Below are positions 33,126 to 45,196 of a stretch of DNA of 64,000 nucleotides, in pieces (the stretch's first letter is position 1; the number at the start of each line of letters is the position of its first letter). Below the pieces are notes generated by a model. The model made no database searches, was not told the origin of the DNA, and saw only the letters and a program-made list of their open reading frames with translations. Made by a program: the position numbers and the translations under genes. The DNA comes from Perca fluviatilis (taxonomy: Eukaryota; Chordata; Actinopteri; Perciformes; Percidae), in assembly GCF_010015445.1 (NCBI RefSeq), contig NC_053118.1, positions 5,411,781 to 5,475,780 of the forward strand, read 5' to 3'.

Positions 33126-33540
33126 TTATCGCGCATTGTGATCAGACATGATTGCTGGTTCCATTGCTATGGTGTGGAACATTGCCTTACGTTCACTGGA
33201 GCACAAAAAGTAATCAATGCAGGAGTGGGTGCGGTGATGTGTGGAAAAAAAGGTGTAATCCTTGCTAGGAGGGTTGTGTATTCTCCATATATCTGTTAGA
33301 TGGTGGAATTCCACAACTGAATTGAACATGTCCGATGTGTGTTTTGGGGCTTTCGTGTGGTTAACCCCTGATCTCTCCTGATTTAAATCTAGTACCGTAT
33401 TCATGTCTCCCCCTATAATTAATGAATATCCACTGAGAGAGAGCAATTCATTGGTTAGGCGCGGGAAAAAGCTTTCATCATATGTAGCCGGTGCGTGTAC
33501 TGAAACAAAGGCTATTTTCCTACTCCTTATCGTAGTACAT
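33126..33540 (-). pseudogene. L1 ORF2 endonuclease domain, C-terminal part
   Basis: The minus-strand frame contains IAFVSVHAPATYDESFF, SLIIGGDMNTVLD (the GDxN catalytic motif), DIWRIHNPPSKDYTFFS, SCIDYFLCS and ending MSDHNAR (the SDH motif). These are the apurinic-type endonuclease residues of L1 ORF2. The N-terminal part of the same domain lies 2.6 kb away at 36160-36440, so the domain is split by an insertion. Confidence 0.9.
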
Positions 33541-34010
33541 ACAGTACAGGCCAAAAGTTTGGACACACCTTCTCATTCAATGTGTTTCTTTATTTTCATG
33601 ACTATTTACATTGTAGATTCTCACTGAAGGCATCAAAACTATGAATGAACACATATGGAATTATGTACTTAACAAAAAAGTGTGAAATAAGTGAAAACAT
33701 GTCTTATATTTTAGATTCTTCAAAGTAGCCACCCTTTGCTTTTTTTGATAACTCTGCAAACCCTTGGTGTTCTCTCAATGAGCTTCATGAGGTAGTCACC
33801 TGAAATGGTTTTCACAAGCACTCTCTCCTATGCTATTTGCGATCTCTCTTGAACCGTTAGCCCAGGCCATAAGGCAAAATAAAATATGTAATGTCCAGAT
33901 TAAATCCAATAATTCCACGTGTTCATTCATAGTTTTGATCCCTTCAGTTAGAATCTACAATTTGGAATTATATACTTAACAAAGGAGGATAAAAGAGAAA
34001 AGGTTACTTA
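33541..34010. mobile_element. rearranged Tc1/mariner-like terminal repeat
   Basis: CAGTACAGGCCAAAAGTTTG, then GACACACCTTCTCATTCAATG, preceded by TA, is the terminal repeat of a Tc1-type element common in fish. Further in, ACATTGTAGATTCTCACTGA and TCAAAACTATGAATGAACAC recur inverted at 33920-33965. Between them lies an 88-bp patch (about 33823-33911) that is an inverted copy of the nearby L1 RT. No transposase frame is present. Confidence 0.7.
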
Positions 34011-34840
34011 CACCTTGTAAATCATGTAAAATCTGGACTGAATGAATGAATAGCTCCAAGCAAATAGGAGGTCACGGCCTCGTTATGAGGCGAGGTTAGT
34101 CTGTAAAAAAATGTACGGTTAAGATCGGTATCTATTAACGTATCTATGTCCTTCTACAGCAGAACGAATGAAATTCATTAAATTAAAGCATATTCTTTAA
34201 ATCTTATCCTTGCTCCGGTTCGTAGCGCCTACAATTTGTCTCGGAGTTGTGAAGACGGCGTACTGCTTCCTGTAAATTACAAGACCAAACAATACACTTT
34301 TATAAAGCAACTCACCCGCTTAGCTCTGCCTAAATGAATCGCGCTGAAAGCAGGCAGGCACACAGCTCTGTGCTGCTCGCATTTAAACTTGCATGCATGG
34401 TGGGGTTTAAAACATTACTGCCAAAGTCTAAGTAGCATGTTTAACATCCAGAGACAGTCATTGTACTTCTCAAAAGTTAATAAACAATACAGACTAGCTC
34501 GCCGTTTCATTAATATTCATATACTTGCGTTGTCTTTTCCTTTTCTGTGGGTGCATCTTTACATAGCCCCAGAGGTGACATAGAGGGAAAAAAAAACCTG
34601 CAACAACTCCTGTGTGTTTCCTTTTTATATGCGTGGTTGTGCTCCCGTGATAAGCAAGTGAACAGTGAGTGTACAGACAACTTTTTTACCAGTTGGCCTG
34701 AAATACTCCCATACTTTGGAGGACTCATCTCCCTATGCTATTTTTTCAAATCAAAGCAGTGAAGGCGGGGGTAGGGGGAAGAAAGAGGATATGAGATTAA
34801 CCAGCAGGAGGCGAACAGCGCACAGACTGGTGTGGAGGTG
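34011..34840. other. insertion interior, nothing recognised
   Basis: This is part of the sequence that separates the two halves of the L1 endonuclease. No clear ends, gene or RNA are seen. Confidence 0.35.
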
Positions 34841-34844
34841 AATT

Positions 34845-35177
34845 ACAGTGAGTTTTAATGGAATACTGGGAAAGTTTAATAACAATAGGACAATTGAAGT
34901 CCAGATTATGAGGTCATTTCAGCAGAGCCAACAGCTTCATATGCCATGGACATGTAAATATGGTGCTGAATTTGCCAGTATTTTAAGAAGACAAATGGTT
35001 GGGACTTTGTCATGCAATGACAAAGCTGATGTGCGTTATGTGAAGCACAGTGTTTTGGTGTCAGCAGAAATACTTCTCTTAGAAAACTGTACAGTGCCTC
35101 TGTCTCCATTCCACCAGACAATATTGGATGAGCAAGACCAAAGAAAGGTCACTGTAGTCATGCCACTATGCGGTTGA
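34845..35177 (+). pseudogene. exon-like frame of unknown protein, 109 codons
   Basis: After TTACAG at about 34846-34851 the frame reads SFNGILGKFNNNRTIEVQIM, RSFQQSQQLHMPWTCKYGAE, EFASILRRQMVGTLSC and ends VTVVMPLCG plus stop. It does not belong to the surrounding L1. Length, codon use and the acceptor-like start suggest a terminal exon from a larger protein, perhaps carried by a transposon. I do not recognise the family. No upstream exon was found nearby. Confidence 0.35.
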
Positions 35178-35439
35178 GCTCTAGGAGACTATGATGTTGT
35201 TTGCATGGAATGCACATTTTACCTTTGTGGCAAAGCCTGATTAAAACTAATTGTTGAAATAAATTGTTTTGTGTATCTTTTATACATAACATTGGTCATT
35301 GCTAATGACATACACAGTAATTAATCTAGCATACTTTAATTAAATAAATCGATTCAAGCTAACATTTAAGAGTCTGCAATTAGGCTATACTGAGCCTGCC
35401 CTATTTTAAGAGATTTTCTAAAGTTTAAAATTAAGTTAA

Positions 35440-35904
35440 AGGTGCCCTGCCATACAAAACCGTTTTTACTTTCATTTTCTGAAATATGTTAGGTCCATAT
35501 GTGTTTGTTTTATGTTGCGAATGTGAAAATGAACTGCTACCTCCTTTGTCAGCTCTAGCCACTGAAAAGAAATAAGCAGAGAAATCAGGCCAATTACAAA
35601 AGCTGGTCAGTCGGACATCATATTGCCTGAGCTCATTACTATTCATTAGCTTGCCCAGTTGGGCTGGGTAAAGGATTCTGACAGCCAGGCTCTCATTGGC
35701 TAGCTGTTAGCCAATCACATTCAAACAGCTTAGCTTTTTGAATATTAATGAGAACTGGCAGTCTTCCTGTAGGCTTTCTATACCAAACTAGAATGGCTTG
35801 AAACAAGGTAACCAAGGCATTTTTTTCACAAAAAATGTTACAGAGTCCATGGTAGAACTTCAGACATTACCACAAAGTAATGAAATACGTGTGGCAGGGC
35901 ACCT
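35440..35904. mobile_element. 465-bp TTAA-type MITE
   Basis: AGGTGCCCTGCCATAC at the left and the complement GTGGCAGGGCACCT at the right form the inverted ends. TTAA flanks on both sides (35436-35439 and 35905-35908). No coding sequence is seen. Confidence 0.85.
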
Positions 35905-36159
35905 TTAATACCTTTTAGAAAAATGTCACCTGGGGTAAAACTCCCCCTGCTGCTACCGTGATTTGCATTTGTATAGCTCACAGAATTTTCATTTACATGT
36001 TAAGCCTCCCCTAGAATTAGGGGGGAGGGAGGGGGGTGTCATGGGGGGGGACAACTGCCAACCAAGGCCCACGTCAATTTCCGACAATTCACGGCATTTT
36101 TCGGTGTTGCCTGCAAATTGCCATGTACAGTCATAAACCTTAAGTTCCACGACAATCTA

Positions 36160-36440
36160 CAGTGCCACTTACTGACCAAAATCCCACTTTTCATGCAGTG
36201 TACAGTGAGTGTGCATCTCCGTGACAGCAATACAATGGAGCCCATGGTTTTGGTGTCGTCACTAGATGAAGCAGCACCTTTGAAATATTTATTTTGTAGA
36301 CGATTTACATCTCTTTTACGTAAATGTGATTCTTGAATCACGTCTACGTTCTTCCTTCTTAAATAGTCCAGGAATTTAGCTCGTTTGATCGGCCCGTTTA
36401 GCCCCCAGATGTTAACAGAAAGGATTGAAAGTTCAGCCAT
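36160..36440 (-). pseudogene. L1 ORF2 start and N-terminal endonuclease
   Basis: The start codon is at 36440-36438 (minus). The frame reads MAELSILSVNIWGLNGPIKR, AKFLDYLRRKNVDVIQESHL (catalytic E in QESHL) and GSIVLLSRRCTLTV. The catalytic N (SVNIWGLN) and E are visible. The frame is lost at about 36160, where the foreign 33541-36160 segment joins. The rest of the domain is at 33126-33540. Confidence 0.88.
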
Positions 36441-36584
36441 CTTCAAAATGCACATGTATATGTTTCTTGAGTACCATGCCGGAATTCACTGATAAATTTG
36501 TAGCAAATGGTGAGCTGTTAGATCTAAGCACAGTGTGGTGAAAACACAAAACATAAAATAAATCCCCTAACCCTCTGACCGGCA

Positions 36585-37097
36585 ATTTCCACTGGATGCG
36601 GAACGTCGACTGAGTCATTAGGTTTCCATTAAAGTCAATCTGTGTATTTCCACAGACTGCGGAACGTCTGCGTCCCAACTCCGTCCCAGTTCCGTCAGTC
36701 CGCAGCCCTCCGCAGCAGATACGCAGAGCTTCTATTTTTGACGGACGACGGAGAGCTCCGCAGCAATTCAGCACACGGCAGATAGTGCGGGACAGGAAGT
36801 CGAGCACAGAAACAAAATAAATATCATCAAGGATCATATTTCCCTGAACTACACCTTGAAAACACAGCACAGAGCTGTTTCCCCTCTACTCCTCTGGATG
36901 GAAACAAACTGTTGTTGGTTTTGTGGTTCTATTCTACCTGAATTCGCGAGAACTTGTGGGTCCTCGTGACTACAGCTGTCAGTTACGGCCGCAGCCGTTC
37001 CGCCACAAATCCGGACCCGGTGGGTATTGACGGACGGCGGAGCACGCAGCAGACACGCAGCGAGCCGGTCCGCAGCTGTTACGCATCCAGTGGAAAT
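36585..37097. mobile_element. MITE between L1 ORF1 and ORF2
   Basis: The ends ATTTCCACTGGATGCG and its complement CGCATCCAGTGGAAAT are perfect inverted repeats of 16 bp. GCGGAACGTC, GTCCGCAG and GGACGGCGGAG recur inside. It is GC-rich compared with the neighbourhood. No target duplication could be fixed. Confidence 0.72.
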
Positions 37098-37639
37098 CCC
37101 CGTTCAGACTGCAAAACCCCTTCCCTCTCTGTAGGATACGTGGCTGCATCAAACGCAGCTCGCACATAAACTCAGCTCAAAACTGCCCCTCCTGTCTAAA
37201 GTCACAGGTTAACTGAAACATGTCTAATGTTTTTCTATGTTAAACATGAACAATATTACAAAAAAAACCTTAAACTTAAAACTTACCTTAAAACTAAGTC
37301 CCAACCATCTATTAAGTTCTGAAGTAAACTGTATGAAAAACAAATCAGCCGTGTAGGAGAAATAGACATAGCTTATAAAATGCAGTCAAATCAAATGCTC
37401 CGTATAACTCAGCTCCCAAGATCATACATTATAATTCAACCAGCTATTACGCTCTGAAACAGCCTATGTGGGTAACAAACCATGTAAGAGTAGTAAATAT
37501 AGATTATAAGATGTTAAGTGTTTATCATGTTCTTAGGCTGTGTAAATTGAGCAGTCCATGTCCGTCATGTTTTCAGCCTCATCAAACATTCCTTTAAAAG
37601 TCAGGTTGCCAAACTTACATGCAGTGTCCATGGTTGAAC

Positions 37640-38566
37640 TTGCAGTGTTCCCCATACGCTAATCCACAGTCGTCGGGTCCGCCAGCTCGCTTCCCGCACC
37701 GGAGGTCCCCACGCCGCCCTCTGGGCCCAATGACAGCTCCCAGTCCGGTCGCGAAGCATGCAGAGCGGGCGTCACGTCTCTTTCCTTCATATCCAAATCC
37801 CAACAGAACTTTTCCGCTTCCTCAGGTGCAGTGAATGTGAACGTTCTCCCTCCGTGGTTTACTCTCAGAGTTGCCGGATAAATGAGAAAGTTTGGGATTT
37901 AGCATGTATCTTACACTGTACCCCTATAAATCCCTGGCGCTGTTGTACAGTGAGAGTGCTGTAATCAGGCTTAAAGCGCAGTGTTGCGTTGGAATCACGA
38001 ATTGGGCCTTCCTGCTGTGCTTGTCTCGCCCCCTGAATAATTGCCTGATGGTCCTGGTATCTCAGACACCTGAGAATCAGCGTGCGTGTTGCTGTCCCCT
38101 TGCTGTAGATTCTATGTGCCCTGTCAATTTCGATGGTAGCCCTGTTCCGTAAGGAAGGGATCCATTTTGGCAGTATGTTTTTGCAAAAATCCAACTGGGT
38201 CGTCTTTTTCACTGCTCTCTTTCAGCCCAATGATTCAGATGTTATTTATTCTGGATCTGTCTTCCAGTTCAGCCAACTTTAACTCAAATTTCCTCTGGTC
38301 ATCAATGCAGGCTTTCACCGTGTTTCTTATCTGTCTGCTGTCCTTCTGCGCCTCGTCTAGTCGCTGTATTAAATCTTCCTTCACTGCGATGCAGACCGCT
38401 GACTGAAGCCTACTTTGTTGTCTTTTCAGAACCCTGACCATGAACACCTCCATACGTATGTCCGCGTTAGCAAAACCTCGCTAGCCGATGCCATGTTAGC
38501 AGAGTTGGCACAAATCTTTGCCCGGGTAAACGGCAGCGGGGTCTGCTTTTTCACTCCTCCAGACAT
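37640..38566 (-). pseudogene. L1 ORF1, broken
   Basis: L1 ORF1 encodes an RNA-binding chaperone with a coiled coil, an RRM and a C-terminal domain. On the minus strand it starts at 38566 (MSGGVKKQTPLPFTRAK). It shifts frame into a coiled-coil-like stretch (VKEDLIQRLDEAQKDSRQIR, then FELKLAELEDRSRINNI), and shifts again to LDFCKNILPKWIPSL and IEIDRAHRIYSKG, an RRM/CTD signature. It ends in yet another frame with RTFTFTAPEEAEKFCWDLD. At least three frame changes occur. Confidence 0.82.
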
Positions 38567-38699
38567 TTCACTAAGTTACCGTGGTGATAAACGAAACCGT
38601 TGACATAGAGTAAAAAAGAATAGACCTTGTTTTTAAAGAGAATGCAGAGATGAGGTTAAGAGCTTCACTTCTGAGTAGCCATGCGATCCATCGGTCACG

Positions 38700-40057
38700 T
38701 GATCTCCCCAGAACTTAACGTTTTTTACATTTCTGTAAATAAAAACCAACTAATCTTATTACTGGGCCAAAAAATACCAGAAAAGATTGAGAAGAAAGAC
38801 TCACTTGTTCCTAGTGATAAAGCTAGCAAAAGATAAGAACTTGATTAAAATAAAATGGAAGGATCTTTAAAATAAAATATATGGAATGGGGAAAAAAAAA
38901 TGCTAGAGAATTAGAAATCAAGTATATATCTTTGAAAAAGATAGGAAAAATGAATTAGGTATACAATGCATATTGCTAATGATCTTCTTGTTAGTTGTGA
39001 TAACTAAGAGAATAATGGGATATGAGTTGTATGTCTAGCTTAAGAAATACATAAATGCATATGCACACACAGTGTGTGAATATGTGTATGCATGTGTGCG
39101 CACAGACTCACGTGCTTATGTATTGATGTATGTGTGATTATATGTGATTGTGTGTGTATATCTACCCCGTCGTTAATGTATCCTTTGACTTGAATGTATC
39201 ATATTACCAGCCAACTATAATTTACACACTGATATTTAGGTAATCAGCTATTCTTTGTCTAATTTTTTATTCCCCTCCCTCTAATTTCTTTCATTCTTAT
39301 TTTGTCATTTTAAATTTCTTTATGCGTAACTCCAGCAATATTATGTTACCAATTTATATAATTTTCATAAAATGCAAATAAAAAAATAATAATTTTGTAT
39401 GCTGGTGTCACCCCACACCAGTGCCAGTAGGTAGTCATCTCAAAAGTCAGTAGTGAAGGCCATAGATTAAACCCTTAGGCGTTAAAGATGTATTCCTTTA
39501 TCTTGGCTAAGCTTGGAACAATCTGCTCATGAAATCAATGGCTTTTTTCTACAGCCATAAGTGATTTACTTCAAAAATACAAATGTATTTTCATGGAAAA
39601 GGTAAATTGTTCCATTTATCAGTAGAAGAAGGAATCCGTACACACTATAGTAGTTTGGTGCCAACCTAAATCATTTAGCCTGTTGGTGTGCCTGTGTATT
39701 GTAGCTCATCAAACCAAATTCCCTCTCCTGCTTTGAACTTCTTTTTGTCTGCAACTCTAGGTCATCTGACTCCTATGGGAGACATTTGATCATTTAATCA
39801 AGGAGACAGGGCTTTGACATGTAGGGAACTGAACAACACAGAGGGAAAGACAATAGGACAAGCAGCTATGTTATGCTTGTAGAGAATGCACTGAAATACT
39901 GGTTTTGTGACCTGGATGATTTTTAGAAAGGGTTACAATTTTCTTTTGTCTTTTTTTTATTTAGTGGCCAAAAAAAAGTTATTTGGGATTTGGTTTATGA
40001 TTACTGACAAGGTAACAAAAGCACACCAATTGAAGTTTGGTTGTCTCTCATTTTCAG
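38700..40057 (+). other. intron upstream of terminal exon A
   Basis: AT-rich sequence with a TG-rich patch at 39064-39160. No element ends are recognised. It ends with a pyrimidine tract and CAG at 40055-40057. Confidence 0.5.
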
Positions 40058-40216
40058 GGCATAGAGCAGTTGAAAAAGGAAGAGAGAAGATGGGCTAAAA
40101 AAACTAAGTGGATGAACATGAGGGCGGTATTTGGACACCCTTTCTCCTTATTGTGGTTTAGTCCCTTCTCCACCCCTGACCATGGGAAGGCTGAGACCTA
40201 CCAGTATGTGGTGTGA
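40058..40216 (+). CDS. zdhhc3: zDHHC3 terminal exon A (YQYVV ending)
   Basis: In phase with TDET of the 12625 exon, it reads [40 protein letters not shown] and ends [12 protein letters not shown] and TGA at 40214-40216. That ending is characteristic of one ZDHHC3 isoform and separates the gene from ZDHHC7. The segment forms the cytosolic C-terminal tail, with a conserved FGHPFSL block that packs near the active site. The ending VV would fit a C-terminal PDZ-type ligand, but that is inference. A candidate polyadenylation signal AATAAA lies at 41190-41195. Use of this exon excludes exon B. Confidence 0.93.
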   Translation, partial: GIEQLKKEERRWAKKTKWMNMRAVFGHPFSLLWFSPFSTPDHGKAETYQYVV

Positions 40217-42100
40217 GAGCTCAGCGCATTGAACGAGGCGGCCAGGTCAAAACCAAAGTGTGAAAACCTTCCCAGCCCATAGAGTCTGTTGCTCCCAATG
40301 ATGTATATTTTACCTCCCACACTAGCCATGGACAGCTTTTCATCTGCTTTTTGTTCTGCCATCTGTGCGCTTTGTTTTATTTTTTGTTGCCTTAAGTAAG
40401 TTGAGTTGCAGAGAAAAAGAAAGCACTTTCAGTTTGTGAATCCTGTTTTGAAACACTGTGATACATCTGTTTCTTTTCTGAGCGGTTTCTATTTCTGTTG
40501 TCTGTTGCTGTTGTATCTTCTCTTTTCTTGTACTGTTTTCTCTTGCTTTCCCCTAAAGGGTTAGTTCAGTTAAATTCCAAAAAACACTCCCTTATCCCTG
40601 GCCATGCTGATGGTTTTAGTTTTGGGTGTTGAAAACACAATACAATGGAAGATAATGGAATTTAATATATGGCTGCCATTAACAATTGTTTTCATTATTG
40701 ATAAATCTAAATTTTTATATGCTCTGACATATAAAATGTCAGAGCATATAAAAAAAAGTTTTATTCAACCAACAGAAGTTTTACATTAAAAACATAAGAT
40801 ATTCGATTCACTACCATAAAACACAACATAAACTAATTTCACATTTGAAGAGCTGCTTTGTCTTTTTTTGGTTAAGAAATTATTAAACAATTATCAAATA
40901 TGTTTTAGAATAATTTTGTTTTAAGTGACTCAATAGACAAATTGTTTAAACTATAATTAATTTTTAATTTTAAGGGAAATATGTGTAGTAACAAGGTATC
41001 ATCCTCTTGTCAAACAGTAATCAGTAGTGTATTCCAGATATGGACAAAAATAAACTTTTCAAATATGTTCCCACAAGAATGGATTGAATGAATTGTTAGG
41101 TTACAGTAGGTTAAGAGTAACAGTCTCCACAATCATATTCCTTGTGGGAGCCATTCTGCAAATATCCATTCTTGGCTGACCTGGTGCCAAATAAAGCACT
41201 GTAAAGGAACAGTTTGCTATCATTATTGTGGATATTTGTGAAAATATTTTAGATACATCCAGTCGGGCAAAAAAAGTTATTGTTCTGCTAGAATAAAGTT
41301 GTGGCTTCTTTCACTCATTCTTACAATTAGTGATGCACCAATCCCATGTTTTTTCCTGATATCTTAACTCACACCTGCCAATACAATATCGATTCCCAAG
41401 TGGTCTGTTTTTCCCTTTCCTTGGGATAATTTTTATGGTGTATCCCTATTCACTAAATGCATGCAATACCCAGTATTGACTGTAATACTGCGATAACCCC
41501 CCGCACCCTCTGTGAAAAATGTAAGTGGTAAATTCATGGGTGGTGTTCAAAGTGTCCACAGCTTACCTGTGAGACAAGTAGATAGTATCTTACCATACAA
41601 GAAAACGTGTTTGAAGTCCCTTTAAAGTGTATTTGAGCTTTACATGACTGAGTGAAGGATCCCTTTGAGAAAACTGCATACAAGGCCAAATAATTCACAC
41701 TGCAGTTTAATCATGTGTTTTAAATTACTTAAATATCTACATTTTACCCAAGTGTGGGACATTCACCTGATTCCTCTCTGATACATGCTTGACATGAACA
41801 AAGACTTTGTTAGAGGACAGAGATGGGTTTTTTTCCCTACCAAAAGGCAGGAAGTTTCTGTTTGTCCCACCAAACGGAATCAATTCAGAATCAAAAAGCC
41901 AGCTTGCTTTGGTTTTGGCAGGTTTTCCTAAATCATTCTTCCAATGCTCAAGGAGGAAATTAAATAATTCAAGTAATCAGTACATATGTCAGCTTCATGT
42001 CTTTTAAGCAATGGTTGTTAGATTTGTCGGTAGAGTTAGCAGGCTGTCAACAATCATATTTTAACATATGCTCATTCTCCCTTTTTTGAGGAAAGGATTG
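40217..42100 (+). other. 3' UTR of isoform A and following intron
   Basis: Non-coding sequence. It includes AATAAA near 41190, an inverted hairpin of ATGCTCTGACAT type at 40717-40750, and a hAT-like tip at 41329 (TTAGTGATGCACCAATCCC) whose partner end was not found. Confidence 0.55.
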
Positions 42101-42105
42101 GCCTC

Positions 42106-42191
<86 letters not shown>
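42106..42191 (+). repeat. (TG)n microsatellite
   Basis: An almost pure TG repeat of about 80 bp. Shorter (CA) or (TG) runs also occur at 15884-15930 and 45454-45488, and an (AT) run at 58816-58847. Confidence 0.97.
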
Positions 42192-42192
<1 letters not shown>

Positions 42193-42442
42193 TGTGAGCG
42201 TCTTCCAAAATTACCTGATTATTTAGAAAAACTTTGATATGAAATTCTTCAAAAAAGGACACCGGCTCTGCATTAAAATTGAAAAATATGAAAACCTGTG
42301 TGGAGGAAGGGAAGCATAGTTTAAAAATGTATTGCTCTGCATACATCTTGTTATGCAGCAGCGTTATATTAGTTTGACTGTATTTCTGCACTACTGCATT
42401 TAACAAAGTATTAACTTTCATCATTCATATTTACACTATTAA

Positions 42443-43085
42443 AGTGCCCATATTATGAAAAAATCACTTTATTATTGTTATTTTGTATGTCTGGTGCTTT
42501 ACAAACTTAGAAAAAAATCCATCCATGCTGTTTAGAGTGAGATACGGTTTCTGAACGTGTCCTGCCTTCAGTCTCCGCGTGAGCTGTTCAAAATCTGCAC
42601 GGCTTTCTACGTCACAAACCAAAATGAGCTGGCTAACCGCTAGCGTTAGCATGCTAGCGTTAGCATGCCAGCGTTAGCATGCCAGCGTTAGCATTAGCAT
42701 TGTTCTCAATAGCAAAGCACTGCTACAACACACATAAATTCACATCATAATCTACAAAAGAACTACTTACATGTGTGCCCTCGTTTAGAGCCAGCTAATC
42801 CTGCCTTGTAACTGACCGAAGTTGGAGAAACAACCTTTCTTTTACTGCCTATGGAGCTAGCTGACATCTGATCTACATCTGAGCTACTGCGCATGTGCGA
42901 ATGCAATCAAAGATGAGAGAAGAAAAGAGGTCTCACTCTGTAGCTAAAACAGAGACAAGGTGAAAAGAGGAGCAAAAAAAAACAAAAACAAATTGGTGTT
43001 TTTTGAAAATTAAACCATGTAAACCTATTCTGGTATAACCTTAAAATACAATTATGAACCTGAAAATGAGCATAATATGGGTGCT
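42443..43085. mobile_element. TTAA-type MITE, copy 1
   Basis: The ends AGTGCCCATATTATG and CATAATATGGGTGCT are inverted, with TTAA on each side (42439-42442 and 43086-43089). Inside are GCTAGCGTTAGCATG repeats at 42635-42700. It is homologous to 58892-59627 in the opposite orientation (AAACCGTATCTCACTC and its complement, GGAGAAACA, GAGACAAGGTGAAAAGAGG). Confidence 0.9.
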
Positions 43086-44757
43086 TTAAGTACTAAATAT
43101 GCTAATTTGCACTTTGTATTTATTATTTCAGATTTCTCCTGTGTGAATTGCTCTGTTCTAAAATGTGCATTTTAGTCTTTTCTTTGTATACATGATATGT
43201 ATGTACTGTATCCTTTGTTTTCTAATGCATGGTACAGTTGAATGTTTATTTATGTTTGTAACACTGCTGGTATGATGATGCCAAGTCTCTCTGGTTCTTG
43301 GTGATAGAGATGCTTTGTTTTATACAGAAGTTTTAATTCTTTCAAAATATTCTGAAAATATTTCAGCACATGCACAGAGAATAAATACCTCTCTGTTGCA
43401 ATGCAAAATGGTATGCTTCTTTCTAATGTTTTTATTCCTCTTGCATTGTGAAGGGCCTACTTCACCAAAATGTTTCAACCTCAATTTTTATGTTTAAAGA
43501 ATAGAGAAAATATTCTGCTTTCCCTCACACCCTGCATTATTAAATTTCCACTCTGTCTTTCATTCTATTCCAACTTTACTATTTGTAATGTGCCTATTTC
43601 CCATGCATTGTTTTCTCTACACATGCATTTGCTTTTGTTGATAACTCATTCTGCCGAAAGCTTTCTGAAGCAGACAACTCTTTGTAATCTTGAGGAGAGG
43701 TAAGCTAAGTAACAGAGGCCCTGACACACCAAGGAGGCCCTCAGTCCAAGTTGGGCCAACGGTGACAGACCATTGACCTAGTTTTTCGGTGTGTCCCGCA
43801 CCGTTTTTTTTGGGGGCCAATCGTCGTCAGCCATCTGCTGAATAGCCAATCCATCTGATTGACTGTTAAAGCGGTAGTGAGGAAAGCAAACAAATGACTA
43901 TGAGAGCACACACAGGCTCTTCTCTTTATCATTTCATCTGATCTATCCAATACACAGAAGAGCTGTCAAAACTGGCCAAAAAGGACTTTTGAATGTTCCT
44001 TCTAAAAAACACATAGGTTTGAATAATTGGAATATCTAATTTTGCACATTATGCCCATAAGATGGCAACGAAATGTACAACGAGATACATAACTACTTGT
44101 GTAGGTGTATTTATTTCAACATAAACATGTCTTTTAAAAGATCGAGATATGACAACACATAATATTTCTTTCATGACCTCTTGTTACATCTTAGCACATT
44201 GCTATCGCCAGAGTGACAACTTTGTTCGGCTCATTTTCTGTGTAGCATGATGGCATGTTAGGTGGGTGGAAGTAGCAAGCTAACGTTAGCTAACGAACAT
44301 TAGCCAGCTCACCACCGCTCCTAAAGTTTATGAATAGTCATAAAGCAACAACTGTGAAGTTTTTATGTTGTAATTGGGCCTGTACTTTTTCGTTCATTTG
44401 ATTTCCGAATGGTGATTTCCCCTCTAAACTTATCACATGGTTTCATTTCAATAATTGTTTGACTCAAAACTCTCCAAAATATGAACCCAGATTTGTGTCG
44501 CATAAATTTCTTTTTTTTTCCTCATTTGCTCTCCCATTAATCATCACAACCCCTTAGATTTGTCTTTTGACCCTTTGTAAGGGGTAACGTAAAAAGTAAA
44601 CTTAGAAAAATGAATGTAATGTTGACCATCACTGATGGTAAATAGTCCAAATAGCATGGCAAACACATGAAACTTCCCCTTTTCAAGTGTTAAATGCAAA
44701 GTTTGGCATTTACAGACAACTTTCTCATGGGACTATTATTAATAGTGCACTCATATG

Positions 44758-45188
44758 TAGGGTTGGGCATCGTTTGGATGTTAACGATTCTGATTCCAAT
44801 CCCGATTCTTCCTTTCGATTCCGGTTCTTATCGGTTCTCAATTCCGATTCTTTGTGGGGTGGAGTTGAAACGTGTCACATGCCTATTTTCACAAATAAGA
44901 GGAAAGTTTTATTTTGATTCAAAGGTGGTTTGCGGTTTTACAGCTTTTTCAACGTAAAATAAAGCCACACTAGAGCACCGCTTACTGTGCTCCATGGCTG
45001 CAACACAACAAGCACCTGGCCGCTACGGAAACCCAAACTTGCGCATGATAAATTGGGATGTGATGATCGGATATGAAACCAAATCCTCCAAATGATTCCC
45101 AAACGATTCCAATAAAGAAACGATTCCGATAGAATCGTAATTTTTGAAACGATTCCGATTAGGAATCGGTTCTCGATGCTCAACCCTA
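44758..45188. mobile_element. hAT-type MITE with perfect 8-bp duplication
   Basis: It begins TAGGGTTGGGCATCG and ends CGATGCTCAACCCTA, with one mismatch. CTCATATG stands on both sides (44750-44757 and 45189-45196). GATTCCGATT-type repeats fill the subterminal regions. It is non-coding. Confidence 0.92.
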
Positions 45189-45196
45189 CTCATATG

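Noticed and set aside
36433..36870. 145-codon minus-strand frame upstream of L1 ORF2
   Set aside because: It spans the inserted MITE and non-coding L1 sequence and has no L1 or other motif.
42047..42424. 125-codon minus-strand protein with a long HT repeat
   Set aside because: It is a read-through of the (TG)n microsatellite.
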